A stretch of 64,000 nucleotides of DNA from Dyadobacter beijingensis DSM 21582 (GTDB lineage: Bacteria > Bacteroidota > Bacteroidia > Cytophagales > Spirosomataceae), in assembly GCF_000382205.1 (NCBI RefSeq), contig NZ_KB907789.1, forward strand, positions 744,001-808,000, in the 5' to 3' direction. Position 1 is the stretch's first letter. The number at the start of each line of letters is the position of its first letter. The notes beneath the pieces are model-generated. The model ran no database searches and was not told the origin of the DNA. It saw nothing but the letters and a program-made list of their open reading frames with translations. Shown piece after piece: positions 33,588 through 42,168 of this stretch. Position numbers and translations under genes: made by a program.

Positions 33588-35960
33588 TTAATTCATACCG
33601 ACAAGCTTCTTCAACTTGCTGCCGACCGCCTTGTCGGATTTTTCTTCCTTGTAGTAGCCGTAGCCGTAACCGCCGTAGCCGTAGCCATATCCATAACCGA
33701 TGCCGTAGTTCACTCCATTGAAGATGATAGACAGGTTCTGGAAGCGGCGCGCCTTGTGGAGCTCACCGATGCGTTTCAGGTGGTCCATGAGCGTGTAATT
33801 GAAGCGAACGATGTACAATGTAGCGTCCACATGCTCGGCGATCAGGGCCGAGTCGGTCACGAGACCGAACGGCGGTGAGTCGATCAGGATGTAGTCGTAT
33901 TCCTTGCGGAGCTCGGCCAGCATGACCGGCAAGCGACCATTGCTAAGCAACTCCGATGGGTTCGGCGGGATCGGGCCGCTCGTCAGCACGTGGAATTTCG
34001 GGTGAACATCCGTTTGCTGGATGTAATCTTCGTAGTTACCCTGGCCGATCAGACAGTTCGAAGCACCGGTTTTGTTGGGCAGCGAAAGGCGTTCGTGCAA
34101 GGTAGGCTTGCGTAAATCGAGACCGATCAGCAATACTTTCTTATCCGAATAGGCCAAACTTGCCGCCAGGTTCACACTCACAAAACTCTTTCCTTCCCCA
34201 CCGATCGACGACGTGAACATCAGGATGCGGCAGGTACCGTCGCCCAGGTACTGCAGGTTCGTCCGCAATGCGCGGAACTGCTCCGCCACCGCGGTACGGC
34301 TTGTCATTTTGATAATATTATCGTCAGCAGGCGCTCCCGCAGGTGTATTCATGAGGCCCACCTCGCCGAGGATCGACGAATGCGTTACCTTTTCAATTTC
34401 CTCGCGGCGCTGTACCGTGTTGTTCAGCATGAACAGCAGGTTGATCAGCAACACCGGAATAGCGATACCGCCTGCCAATGCGCCGAGCCAGATGAATGCG
34501 CGCTTCGGCTTGATCGGCTGGAATGTCGTCACCGGCGCGTCGATCAGGCGGCTATCCGAAACAGTAGCAGCATACCCCAGCGCCGTTTCTTCTCTTTTTT
34601 GGAGCAAATACAGGTAAAGCTCTTCCTTGATCGACTGCTGACGCTTGATCCCTACGAACTCGCGTTCCTTCTTAGGAATGGCACGCAACCCTGCCGAGAA
34701 GCGGTTATTGATGTTTTCGAGGTTGCGTTTAGACACGGCCATCCCGCGTTTCAGGTTTTGCACGTTCTCGCGGATCGATTGGCGCGTACCTTCCAGCTGG
34801 GTATTAATCGTTTCCAGCAACGGGTTTTTCGACGTCGTGGTGCGGGCGTAGCGCTCTCTTTGCAGTTCCAATTCATTGAAACGCGTCAGCAACGATACCA
34901 ACACGGGGTCGTCGATCATGTAAGTAGCAGGCGCAACGGCACCTTCGCCCGCATTCTGAATGTAGTTGTCTACGCTTTCAAGAATGCTGAGTTTGGTATT
35001 CACCTCGTTCAGCTGCGCGTCGTTTTCCTTGATATTTTCCAGGAACAGCTTCGACTCCGAGCTGATGTCGGTGATACCCGCATTGGTTTTATACGATTCT
35101 ACATTCTTCTCTACGTCACCCAGCTCCTCGGTAATGAGTCCGAGACGGTTTTCGATGAATTTCAGGGTATTGCTCGCTTCGGTGTTCTTGTCGTTCAATG
35201 AAGCTTGTACGTACACGTCGAGAAGTTTGTTCAGCACGTCTTTCGACCGCTGCACGTCGGTATCCTCGTAAGTCAGTTCGAGAACGGTACTTTTGATGTT
35301 CGGCTGCGTGATCGACAACCGGCCCAGAATGGCTTCGGCCAATGCTTTCACATCGCTGAAATGCACTTCGACATCGGTATATTCGGATGCCTTGCCGCGG
35401 TTGATCACGAATGCGCCCCAGGCGTTGTTGAAACGCTGGCCTACCTGGAATACCTTGTCTTCGTTGTTGAAACGGAAATGCGTGCTGTCCACCATGTGGA
35501 TCTTCAAAGGCTCTTCCAGCCCCAGCGGGGTGATTACCTCGGCGGTGAGTGTAATCGGGCTTCTCTTGTAGAGGTTCACAGTACGCAAACCGTCTTTCGA
35601 GGTGTAGGAAACGTCCAGGTCCAGCTCCTTGATCACCTGCTCCATGAGCGTTTGTGATTTCAGGATTTCCAATTCGTTCTCCACCACCTTGTTGCCGCCG
35701 AACTCGGAGCTCATTTCAGTGAGAATGTCCCCCTGCGAACCGCCGATGCTCTTCTCCTCCTTGATGAGGATACTGGACTTGGTGCTGTATACCGGCTGGG
35801 TAATCTGAAGGTAGAAGAACGCCCCCGTCAGCGCCAGCACCACGAACACCGGAAAGAGGTACCAGTACCTGAAATACCGGCTGATGTACTCCCTCAGGTT
35901 AAATTCTTGCTCCTCTTCCTCCAAAAAGGACGGCACTCCATTGATTTTATTATCGATCAT
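33588..35960 (-). CDS. Wzc-like polysaccharide co-polymerase with BY-kinase domain
   Basis: The 790-residue protein joins a Wzz-type chain-length domain (first helix about 34-53, long periplasmic coiled coil, second helix about 490-510) to a cytoplasmic bacterial tyrosine kinase. The kinase has Walker A SSIGGEGKS, Walker A' VLLIGLDLRKP and Walker B YILIDSPP. The tail is a run of Gly-Tyr pairs with about eight tyrosines just before the final lysine-rich end, the expected autophosphorylation cluster. It controls polymer length and export with the Wza-like lipoprotein encoded just upstream. The CpsB-like phosphatase is its probable counterpart. Confidence 0.93.
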   Translation of the reverse strand: MIDNKINGVPSFLEEEEQEFNLREYISRYFRYWYLFPVFVVLALTGAFFYLQITQPVYSTKSSILIKEEKSIGGSQGDILTEMSSEFGGNKVVENELEILKSQTLMEQVIKELDLDVSYTSKDGLRTVNLYKRSPITLTAEVITPLGLEEPLKIHMVDSTHFRFNNEDKVFQVGQRFNNAWGAFVINRGKASEYTDVEVHFSDVKALAEAILGRLSITQPNIKSTVLELTYEDTDVQRSKDVLNKLLDVYVQASLNDKNTEASNTLKFIENRLGLITEELGDVEKNVESYKTNAGITDISSESKLFLENIKENDAQLNEVNTKLSILESVDNYIQNAGEGAVAPATYMIDDPVLVSLLTRFNELELQRERYARTTTSKNPLLETINTQLEGTRQSIRENVQNLKRGMAVSKRNLENINNRFSAGLRAIPKKEREFVGIKRQQSIKEELYLYLLQKREETALGYAATVSDSRLIDAPVTTFQPIKPKRAFIWLGALAGGIAIPVLLINLLFMLNNTVQRREEIEKVTHSSILGEVGLMNTPAGAPADDNIIKMTSRTAVAEQFRALRTNLQYLGDGTCRILMFTSSIGGEGKSFVSVNLAASLAYSDKKVLLIGLDLRKPTLHERLSLPNKTGASNCLIGQGNYEDYIQQTDVHPKFHVLTSGPIPPNPSELLSNGRLPVMLAELRKEYDYILIDSPPFGLVTDSALIAEHVDATLYIVRFNYTLMDHLKRIGELHKARRFQNLSIIFNGVNYGIGYGYGYGYGGYGYGYYKEEKSDKAVGSKLKKLVGMN

Positions 35961-35972
35961 AACAGTTGAGTA
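35961..35972 (-). promoter_or_regulatory. EPS start-codon motif, copy 6 (wzc-like gene)
   Basis: TACTCAACTGTT on the minus strand, 9 of 12, abutting the ATG at 35960, inside the 49-base gap between the Wza-like and Wzc-like genes. Confidence 0.45.
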
Positions 35973-36009
35973 TAATAAGTGTTACTGAAACTAATCAGGC
36001 ACTGAAATC

Positions 36010-36837
36010 CTATTTGGTGATATTGATGATCAGGATACCCAGCGTACCGATGGCGGCTACGATAGAGGTAATGATCGGCACGAGCTGTACATTTCTGTCC
36101 GTCGCATTGATCTTCGTTTTGATCGGCTCGACGTAAATGATGTCGTTCTTGTGGAGATAATAGTAGGGGGAGTTCAGCACTTCCCGGGTAGTAAGGTCAA
36201 TTCTCGCGTATTCGCGTTTGCCGTTTTCCTCGCGGATCAGCATTACGTTTTCACGCTTTCCGTAGATCGTCAGGTCACCGGCAAGACTGAGCACTTCCGG
36301 CAATGTAATTTTCTCGTCCGGGATCACGTATACGGATGGACGCGCCACCTCGCCGAGCACCGACACCTTGAAGTTCAGGTTACGCACGATCACGCTCGGC
36401 TCTTTCAGGAAGCTCAGCAACCGGGTACGGATCGTATCGGCGGCGTCGATCGTCCGGAGACCACCGATTTTCACCCGGCCTACCATCGGCATTTCAATGC
36501 TGCCGTCGGAATCGACCAGGTAACCAAGGGGCTGCACACGCGCACCGCCACCCGTTGTAGAGTAGTTGGTGGTGGCTGTCGTAAATGTGTTGGGGGTGTT
36601 GAAAATCTCGTTGGCCTCGGCATTCAAGCTACCGACAACGATGGACAAAATGTCGTTCGGCTGGATCACCGGCGTGTATTTCTGCGTGACGTCCTGCGCG
36701 ATGTAGCGGAGCGAGTCACCTTGAAAATATACAATTGACTTGTTTGAAATACAGGAAGAAAAACCGCTGATAAAAAGGAAGCCCAGCACCAGAGAGTGCA
36801 AAAAATAACGAACGGGTGATTTTTGTAGTGTATTCAT
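36010..36837 (-). CDS. Wza-like polysaccharide export lipoprotein
   Basis: The 275-residue protein has a lipoprotein signal with lipobox FSSC (Cys29). A Poly_export domain follows (YTPVIQPNDILSIVVGS), then two SLBB-type segments (VSVLGEVARPSVYVIPDEKITLPEVLSLAGDLT; NDIIYVEP). A C-terminal hydrophobic helix (about 250-270) could cross a membrane. It forms the periplasmic/outer membrane conduit for the EPS together with the Wzc-like protein encoded 49 bases downstream. Confidence 0.93.
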   Translation of the reverse strand: MNTLQKSPVRYFLHSLVLGFLFISGFSSCISNKSIVYFQGDSLRYIAQDVTQKYTPVIQPNDILSIVVGSLNAEANEIFNTPNTFTTATTNYSTTGGGARVQPLGYLVDSDGSIEMPMVGRVKIGGLRTIDAADTIRTRLLSFLKEPSVIVRNLNFKVSVLGEVARPSVYVIPDEKITLPEVLSLAGDLTIYGKRENVMLIREENGKREYARIDLTTREVLNSPYYYLHKNDIIYVEPIKTKINATDRNVQLVPIITSIVAAIGTLGILIINITK

Positions 36838-36841
36838 GTAT

Positions 36842-36853
36842 TAACGTTGAGTA
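36842..36853 (-). promoter_or_regulatory. EPS start-codon motif, copy 7 (wza-like gene)
   Basis: TACTCAACGTTA on the minus strand, 12 of 12, four bases before the ATG at 36837. Confidence 0.6.
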
Positions 36854-37054
36854 AGTAAGATTCTGCAAATCCGAGCACGAATATAATTCATAGTTTTGTT
36901 ATAAAAAACACCTATTACGGGTGTTTATTTAAACTTAACGCTGGAAACCTTCGTGTGAACGGTTTAAAAATACGACTAAACGCATTAAAAAGACTTTTTA
37001 TTTACGTTTATAAGCTATTTGACGGTCTTGTAGAATTTTATTCAAGGTATAATC

Positions 37055-37792
37055 CTACTCTTCCATCAGTTTCATATTTTGGAACTTATATTTTTTCAGC
37101 CAGCCCTTTTTATCGGTTCTATTAATTAAATCCAAATGCGCCGGCTTGTGAGCGTCGGTGCCGACGTAGGTGATCAGGCCATTGCTGAGCAGGTAGTCTG
37201 CCATTTTGTGCACATTCTCTCCGTAATAGTTCCCGAGCGAAAGTACGTTGACCTGCAATTCACATCCCTGGTCGCACAGCTTCTTGAAAATCGACGGGTC
37301 CTGGTAAAAGTAGGTGTAACGTTCGGGGTGTGCGAGTACCGGCCGGTAGCCTTTCGCCACGATCTGGAACAACGTTTCCGAAGTGTTCATCAGCTTGGTC
37401 GAGTAAGGAAGCTCCACCAGCAGCCTGTTTCCAGGCAATGTGAGCAGCTCGCCGCCCGTGTTCAGTAATTCTACAAAATGTTCGTCGATAAAATATTCGG
37501 CGGCCGCATTGATATCCATATCGATTCCCGCATTCACCGCCGCGACACGCACGTCGTTGATCCCCTCGCGGATGACCTGCGGTGTGTTCCGGTAACAATC
37601 CCACATCACATGGGGCGTTGTAAAGATGCGCCGGTAACCGAGGTCGTACATTTTTCGGAGCATTATCAGCGAGTCTTCGATGGTTTCCACGCCGTCGTCG
37701 ATCCCTGGAATCAAATGGGAATGCAAATCCATCCCCAGTTCGGAAAGGTCTGCCTGTTCCTTCTTTTTCTTATCAAATAACCAGTTGAGCAT
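37055..37792 (-). CDS. CpsB/CapC-type tyrosine-protein phosphatase (PHP domain)
   Basis: The start is taken at the Met of MLNWLFDKKKKEQ; 17 further upstream codons are open but untypical. The 245-residue protein has the PHP metal-binding signature DLHSHLIPGIDDG near the start, FTTPHVMWDCY near 70, VLAHPERY near 160 and YVGTDAHK near 215. CpsB-type enzymes dephosphorylate BY-kinases and so control EPS output; the Wzc-like kinase encoded nearby is the obvious target. It is separated from the wza-wzc unit by 217 bases, so it may be expressed on its own. Confidence 0.93.
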   Translation of the reverse strand: MLNWLFDKKKKEQADLSELGMDLHSHLIPGIDDGVETIEDSLIMLRKMYDLGYRRIFTTPHVMWDCYRNTPQVIREGINDVRVAAVNAGIDMDINAAAEYFIDEHFVELLNTGGELLTLPGNRLLVELPYSTKLMNTSETLFQIVAKGYRPVLAHPERYTYFYQDPSIFKKLCDQGCELQVNVLSLGNYYGENVHKMADYLLSNGLITYVGTDAHKPAHLDLINRTDKKGWLKKYKFQNMKLMEE

Positions 37793-38702
37793 ATGTGGGT
37801 ACGGTGCGCAATTTGACGTGTCCGGAGGGTTAAAAACAGCCAATTTCGCAAGCCGGAATTTGTGACCGAATACAAAGTTGGATAAAATTAAGACAAAACA
37901 ATCGAAAGTTGTACATTTCTGAGCCCAAAAACATTAAATAATTTTTCAAAGTTCAAAATTGGATTATTTCATTAGTTGTCTATCGTCTTCAATTATTGAA
38001 TTAGTCATAAATACCCTTTCAAAAATTGTAGAAGTCCCCGCCGTTATTCCCCATACGAATCTCCGCCGAGAAACTTCCGGCACGAAGCCAAACAAGGATG
38101 AATCCTATTTAGCCGTACCATCGCAATTACCGGCAAAAGTCAGACCAGCATTTACGAATCCTTGTCCAGATTGGAAAAAGGGCACTTCCAGAGGAGAAAG
38201 CGATGCCAAATAATGCCTCCATTTCATTGCTAATTACCACGCTGGCCTATCTTTAATACAGAAAACCACCTTGTCGCAAATTGTGGTACCACTGGTGAAA
38301 ATCTGCTACAAAGTGTGATCTGGTGTGTAGTTGCAATTCACCGCAGGTTGTGGTATTAAACCGCAACAATCGGCCCGCCGGCAGCTCCTCCCCGCTGGTA
38401 CAATTTTTGGACAAAAGTGTTTCTCAAATCAAACGGCGGGGCCAGAATTCACGACCGGAAAACCACCCGGAAATGCCCTGAATCAAATAGAACAAAAAAA
38501 AGTAGAAATAGTTATATCGAACAATTTTTATAGTTCAATCGCGTCTATTTGGACATTTTTAAAATTAATGCGCATTACTTATTGAAATATTTGAAGAATA
38601 GTCGTAGACTTGTGGAACGGGACAATGAAAGTTGTTGCCAAGCCGTATCCGACACGTCGAAGCCTGTTTCACCCCGTACAACATACTCAACGTTACATAC
38701 TC
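37793..38702. other. 910-base divergent intergenic region of the EPS locus
   Basis: This interval separates the minus-strand EPS genes from the plus-strand wcaJ-like gene. It is AT-rich with no convincing gene. Two similar segments, CGCAAATTGTGGTA (38275-38288) and CGCAGGTTGTGGTA (38342-38355), lie 67 bases apart and could be binding sites. An open frame at 37959-38213 and a short helix-turn-helix-like reading at about 38111-38215 are seen but have no start context or family support. The right end carries a perfect copy of the 12-base motif. No TTTG-N20-TAnnTTTG promoter was found. Confidence 0.5.
38684..38695 (+). promoter_or_regulatory. EPS start-codon motif, copy 8 (wcaJ-like gene)
   Basis: TACTCAACGTTA on the plus strand, 12 of 12, seven bases before the ATG at 38703. 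It is the only full copy on this strand, showing that the motif follows gene orientation. Confidence 0.6.
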
Positions 38703-40073
38703 ATGAAAAATCACTATCCTGGGCTACTGCCTAAGGCTCACCTGTGGACGGACGTCGTCTTACTGAACCTCTCGTTCTTTTTCGCCTACGTCTTCCGTTT
38801 CGATAACGGTGTCACGACGGTTTTTGAAAATCAGTATGTCAATCTGCTGCTGATGGCGAACCTCGTCTGGATCTTCACCATCTATCTGTTTAAAACCTAC
38901 CGCTTCACACGGCTTTCCTACCACTTTAATACACAGATCACGAATGTGTTCAAGGCGGTGACGGTGCACGGAGCGATCATGATGGCATTCCTTTATCTGA
39001 GCAAGCAGGGTGAGGATTATTCACGGACCCAGTTCCTGCTCACCTACGGGCTTTTCGTAGTGCTGGCGGTAACGGCCCGTGCCGCCGCGGTACTGTTCCT
39101 GAAACTCTACCGCCAGGCCGGCTACAACTACAACCGCTATGGCATCGTCGGAAAAGGTGACCTGGCGGCATTGATCCGCGACTTTTATAACGATCGCAAA
39201 GAACTGGGCTACCGTTTTTCGGGCTCCATCGATTTGTCGGCACACAATAACTCCATTGCCCGTCTGGAAGCGATGGTGAAGGAAAAGCAGCTCGATTACC
39301 TTTATTGCTGCCTTTCCGAAATGAACGACGACCAGGTGCGCGAGATCATCCGCATCGGCGAACGCCAGCGCACACAGATACGCCTCGTACCCGACTTCCG
39401 CGGCTTCATGACCAACATGGCGACGATCGAGTACCATGATATGTACCCGATTATCCAGATCAATACCAAACCGTTTTCAAGCCTGAACGAACAGACCGTC
39501 AAACGTGCATTCGACCTGATCTTCTCGGTGATCGTGATGATCCTCGGTGCACCGGTATTCTTTCTTGTGTGGGCGGCGATCAAGATCACCTCGCCGGGAC
39601 CTGTGTTCTTTAAGCAGCAACGTTCGGGCCGGTGGGGCGAGTTGTTCTACATTTACAAGTTCCGCAGCATGCGCGTCGATGCCGACAAAATGGGCTTGCA
39701 GCATTCTAAAGGTGACGACGATCCCCGCATTACGCCGATCGGCCGTATCCTGCGTAAATCGCGTCTGGACGAGCTTCCGCAGTTCATTAACGTACTGAAA
39801 GGCGAAATGTCCGTCGTAGGCCCCCGCCCGTTGTACAAATACGATGTGGACATGCTCATGGAAGCTGCGCCGCACGATTTCCAGCGCCTGCTGACCGTAA
39901 AACCAGGCATCACGTCGATCGGACAGATCAACGTAGGCTATGCGGACACGGTGGCGAAAAACGTGGAGCGCTTGAAATACGACCTGCAATATTTGAAATC
40001 ATATAGTGTATTTGACGATGTCCAGCTAATTTTCAGAACCGTACAAGTAATGGTTCTTGGACGAGGCCAATAA
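38703..40073 (+). CDS. WcaJ-type undecaprenyl-phosphate sugar phosphotransferase
   Basis: The start is set at the Met of MKNHYPGLLPKAHLW, directly after the 12-base motif; the upstream extension is not protein-like. The 456-residue protein has four to five N-terminal transmembrane helices, a CoA-binding-like middle domain (YGIVGKGDLAALIRDFY) and a C-terminal bacterial sugar transferase domain. That domain has SPGPVFFKQQRSGRWGELFYIYKFRSM, ITPIGRILRKSRLDELPQFINVLKGEMSVVGPRP and KPGITSIGQIN. It loads the first sugar-1-phosphate, usually glucose, onto undecaprenyl phosphate and so starts EPS synthesis. A strong terminator follows. Confidence 0.93.
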   Translation: MKNHYPGLLPKAHLWTDVVLLNLSFFFAYVFRFDNGVTTVFENQYVNLLLMANLVWIFTIYLFKTYRFTRLSYHFNTQITNVFKAVTVHGAIMMAFLYLSKQGEDYSRTQFLLTYGLFVVLAVTARAAAVLFLKLYRQAGYNYNRYGIVGKGDLAALIRDFYNDRKELGYRFSGSIDLSAHNNSIARLEAMVKEKQLDYLYCCLSEMNDDQVREIIRIGERQRTQIRLVPDFRGFMTNMATIEYHDMYPIIQINTKPFSSLNEQTVKRAFDLIFSVIVMILGAPVFFLVWAAIKITSPGPVFFKQQRSGRWGELFYIYKFRSMRVDADKMGLQHSKGDDDPRITPIGRILRKSRLDELPQFINVLKGEMSVVGPRPLYKYDVDMLMEAAPHDFQRLLTVKPGITSIGQINVGYADTVAKNVERLKYDLQYLKSYSVFDDVQLIFRTVQVMVLGRGQ

Positions 40074-40106
40074 AATTTCTTTGACAGTATCCACAACCTG
40101 AATGCA

Positions 40107-40140
40107 GACAAAAGGCGCCAAATGGCGCCTTTTGTCTTTT
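40107..40140 (+). terminator. Rho-independent terminator after the wcaJ-like gene
   Basis: A perfect 13-bp inverted repeat, GACAAAAGGCGCC (40107-40119) with GGCGCCTTTTGTC (40124-40136), closes a four-base loop, with Ts in the stem end and beyond. It lies 33 bases past the stop. Confidence 0.9.
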
Positions 40141-40201
40141 ACACCCAGCAATCATTCTGACAGGACGCTACGGCATGCTTTTTTATTTATAGTAGAAATT
40201 C

Positions 40202-40209
40202 TAATTTTG
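40202..40209 (+). promoter_or_regulatory. -7 box before the T9SS protein gene
   Basis: TAATTTTG fits TAnnTTTG. The -33 position 20 bases upstream reads CTTT, a partial match. The predicted start near 40216 gives a 35-base leader. Confidence 0.5.
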
Positions 40210-40250
40210 TGTAACAAAACGTGTTATTAGAGTATAGAATTCCTAAGGAG

Positions 40251-41234
40251 ATGATTAAGAGGGGTTTACAATTTTTTGGAACAGTGTGCCTGGTGTTGAT
40301 CGGAATGACGGGCCTGCATGCACAACGGCGTACGCTGCTGACCGACCGCCAGACTTTCGGGCGGGTGAGTTATCCGAGTACGGCCACGATTACCGGCAAC
40401 CAGGTGGATGGATACGTGAGCGTGAAGGGGAGCAACCGTTTTATATTTCCGGTCAGCGATAATTCCGTGTACCGCCCGTTTGCCGCAGCGGCCGACGGCA
40501 CGCACGGGGCCTATTTTTCCGCGAACCCGGCCATTGCTACTACGACAAGCCATAAAGGCGGCAGCTATCCGCCGCTGCCGGCGGGCGCGCCATTCTCGCC
40601 CACGAGTAAGGATGCCAACATTGGCAAGGTTTCCAACCGCGAATACTGGGACATTAACGGCACGGTGGCGACAAAAATCACGCTCTCGTGGCACCTCGAA
40701 AGCGCCATGTCGTCTTTTGCGCCGGGCGGCAACCTGAACAAGGTGTACATTATCGGCTGGAACGGCTCGCGGTGGGTGAAGATTGCCTCGACCGTAGACG
40801 CGGTATCCTTGTTCGGCGGAGCGAGCAATCTCAGCGCCGGTTCAATGACCACCACGGCAGCCATTATCCCGAACACCTATATTGCCTATACGTTCGGGGC
40901 AGACTTGTCAGCAACACGCGAAATGGCGGCAGGAGCCGACAGCACCATTGCATTGAACGACGGTAGCGAACTGCTGAAACCCGAAAACAGTTCCCTGGAC
41001 GAAACCGGTGTGACGGTGTTCCCAAACCCCGCCCGCGACCGCATATTCGTGCGCGGCAGCAGGCCGGTAAGCGAGGTATCGATCTTCGACCTGAATGGCC
41101 GGCGGATCATGTCGGCGAGCGGGGCCGGCGGCCGCGGGATTGATGTGAATGCCATTCCGGCCGGGATTTATATGGTGAATATCAAAGACGATAAAGGAAA
41201 AACTACTTCACGGAAAATAATAATCAACAAATAA
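40251..41234 (+). CDS. Secreted T9SS protein sharing the N-terminal module of the repeat protein
   Basis: The start is the Met of MIKRGLQFFGTVCL, which opens a signal peptide ending near GLHAQ. The 327-residue protein has one module (FIFPVSDNSVYRPFA, GAYFSANP, EYWDING, IIGWNGSRWVKI) that aligns by eye with residues 20-230 of the 13078-16797 protein. A type A T9SS sorting domain follows (VFPNPARDRIFVRG to SRKIIINK). It lies between the wcaJ-like and rmlD-like genes behind its own -7 box. No catalytic motif is seen; a surface or matrix protein is likely. Confidence 0.85.
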   Translation: MIKRGLQFFGTVCLVLIGMTGLHAQRRTLLTDRQTFGRVSYPSTATITGNQVDGYVSVKGSNRFIFPVSDNSVYRPFAAAADGTHGAYFSANPAIATTTSHKGGSYPPLPAGAPFSPTSKDANIGKVSNREYWDINGTVATKITLSWHLESAMSSFAPGGNLNKVYIIGWNGSRWVKIASTVDAVSLFGGASNLSAGSMTTTAAIIPNTYIAYTFGADLSATREMAAGADSTIALNDGSELLKPENSSLDETGVTVFPNPARDRIFVRGSRPVSEVSIFDLNGRRIMSASGAGGRGIDVNAIPAGIYMVNIKDDKGKTTSRKIIINK

Positions 41235-41293
41235 TACGCCCGTCCCTGAGGCATTCTTTAACTTTGCAACCAACGCATTACAAAAAATACTCA

Positions 41294-42160
41294 ATGAAAA
41301 TAGTTGTATTAGGTGCCTCAGGGCAGCTGGGAAGCTGTCTAAAAAAAGTCTCAACGGAACGTAACATTACCGATATCTCCTTCCCTTCCGAAGAACACGC
41401 CAATATCCTCGACAAGGATCTGCTCGACCAATTGCTGACAGCCGAAAAGCCCCGGTACGTGATCAACTGTGCTGCCTATACGGCCGTCGACAAAGCCGAG
41501 GACGATGTAGACACATGCCGGAAAGTGAACCGCGACGGCGCTGCGTATATTGCCGAGGTTTGCAAAAAACACGAGGCCGTGCTAGTCCATATTTCTACCG
41601 ACTTCGTGTTCAAGGGAAATGTTCCCAAACTGCTCACTGAAACCGATCCGGCCGAACCGGAAAATATCTACGGCCTCACCAAAGTGGAAGGTGAAGCTGC
41701 GATCAGCGAAATCCTGCCGGAGCATTATACTATTCGTACGAGCTGGCTGTATTCGGAGTTTGGCAATAATTTCGTCAAAACCATGCTGCGCCTGGGCCGT
41801 GAGCGCGAGCAGCTGGGCGTGATCGTCGACCAGGTGGGCTCCCCTACCTACGCGATCGACCTGGCGAACACGATCCTGGACATCATCGGATCCGAAAATG
41901 CAGCCTACGGCATCTATCATTACAGCAACGAAGGCGTTACTTCCTGGTTTGATTTTGCGAAGGCCGTTTTCGACCTGAGTGAAACAACGGTGAAACTGAA
42001 TCCCGTAAAAACATCGGAATACGTGACCCGCGCCGTGCGGCCCGCCTATTCGGTCATGGACAAGTCGAAAATCAAAACGACGTTCGACCTGGCCATTCCC
42101 TACTGGCGCGACAGCCTCGGCGTTTGCATCGACCGGCTGATCAACGAAACCGTCAGCTAG
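41294..42160 (+). CDS. dTDP-4-dehydrorhamnose reductase-like SDR enzyme (RmlD)
   Basis: The start is the Met of MKIVVLGASGQLGSCL, where the NAD(P) loop begins; the ten codons before it are not family-like. The 288-residue protein has the RmlD blocks NCAAYTAVDKAEDD, VHISTDFVFKG, YGLTKVEGE (catalytic Tyr-x3-Lys) and IRTSWLYSEFGNNFVKTM. RmlD makes dTDP-L-rhamnose in the last of four steps. RmlA, B and C are not in the window, so they must be encoded elsewhere or this enzyme acts on a related sugar. It converges with a rhamnosidase-type gene eight bases away. Confidence 0.87.
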   Translation: MKIVVLGASGQLGSCLKKVSTERNITDISFPSEEHANILDKDLLDQLLTAEKPRYVINCAAYTAVDKAEDDVDTCRKVNRDGAAYIAEVCKKHEAVLVHISTDFVFKGNVPKLLTETDPAEPENIYGLTKVEGEAAISEILPEHYTIRTSWLYSEFGNNFVKTMLRLGREREQLGVIVDQVGSPTYAIDLANTILDIIGSENAAYGIYHYSNEGVTSWFDFAKAVFDLSETTVKLNPVKTSEYVTRAVRPAYSVMDKSKIKTTFDLAIPYWRDSLGVCIDRLINETVS

Positions 42161-42168
42161 GCCTTTGA

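Noticed and set aside
33655-33715. Short tandem repeat as a non-coding microsatellite
   Set aside because: It encodes the Gly-Tyr tail of the Wzc-like kinase in frame.
37959-38213. 84-codon open frame in the EPS divergent region
   Set aside because: AT-rich first part, no family resemblance, no start signal; treated as non-coding.
38111-38215. Short reading with a helix-turn-helix-like look (AITGKSQTSIYESLSRLEKG)
   Set aside because: Too short, stops just before it and no start codon; could be a gene remnant but cannot be supported.
41284-41296. TACTCA directly before the rmlD-like ATG as a ninth copy of the EPS motif
   Set aside because: Only the first six or seven bases match and they run into the start codon; may be chance.
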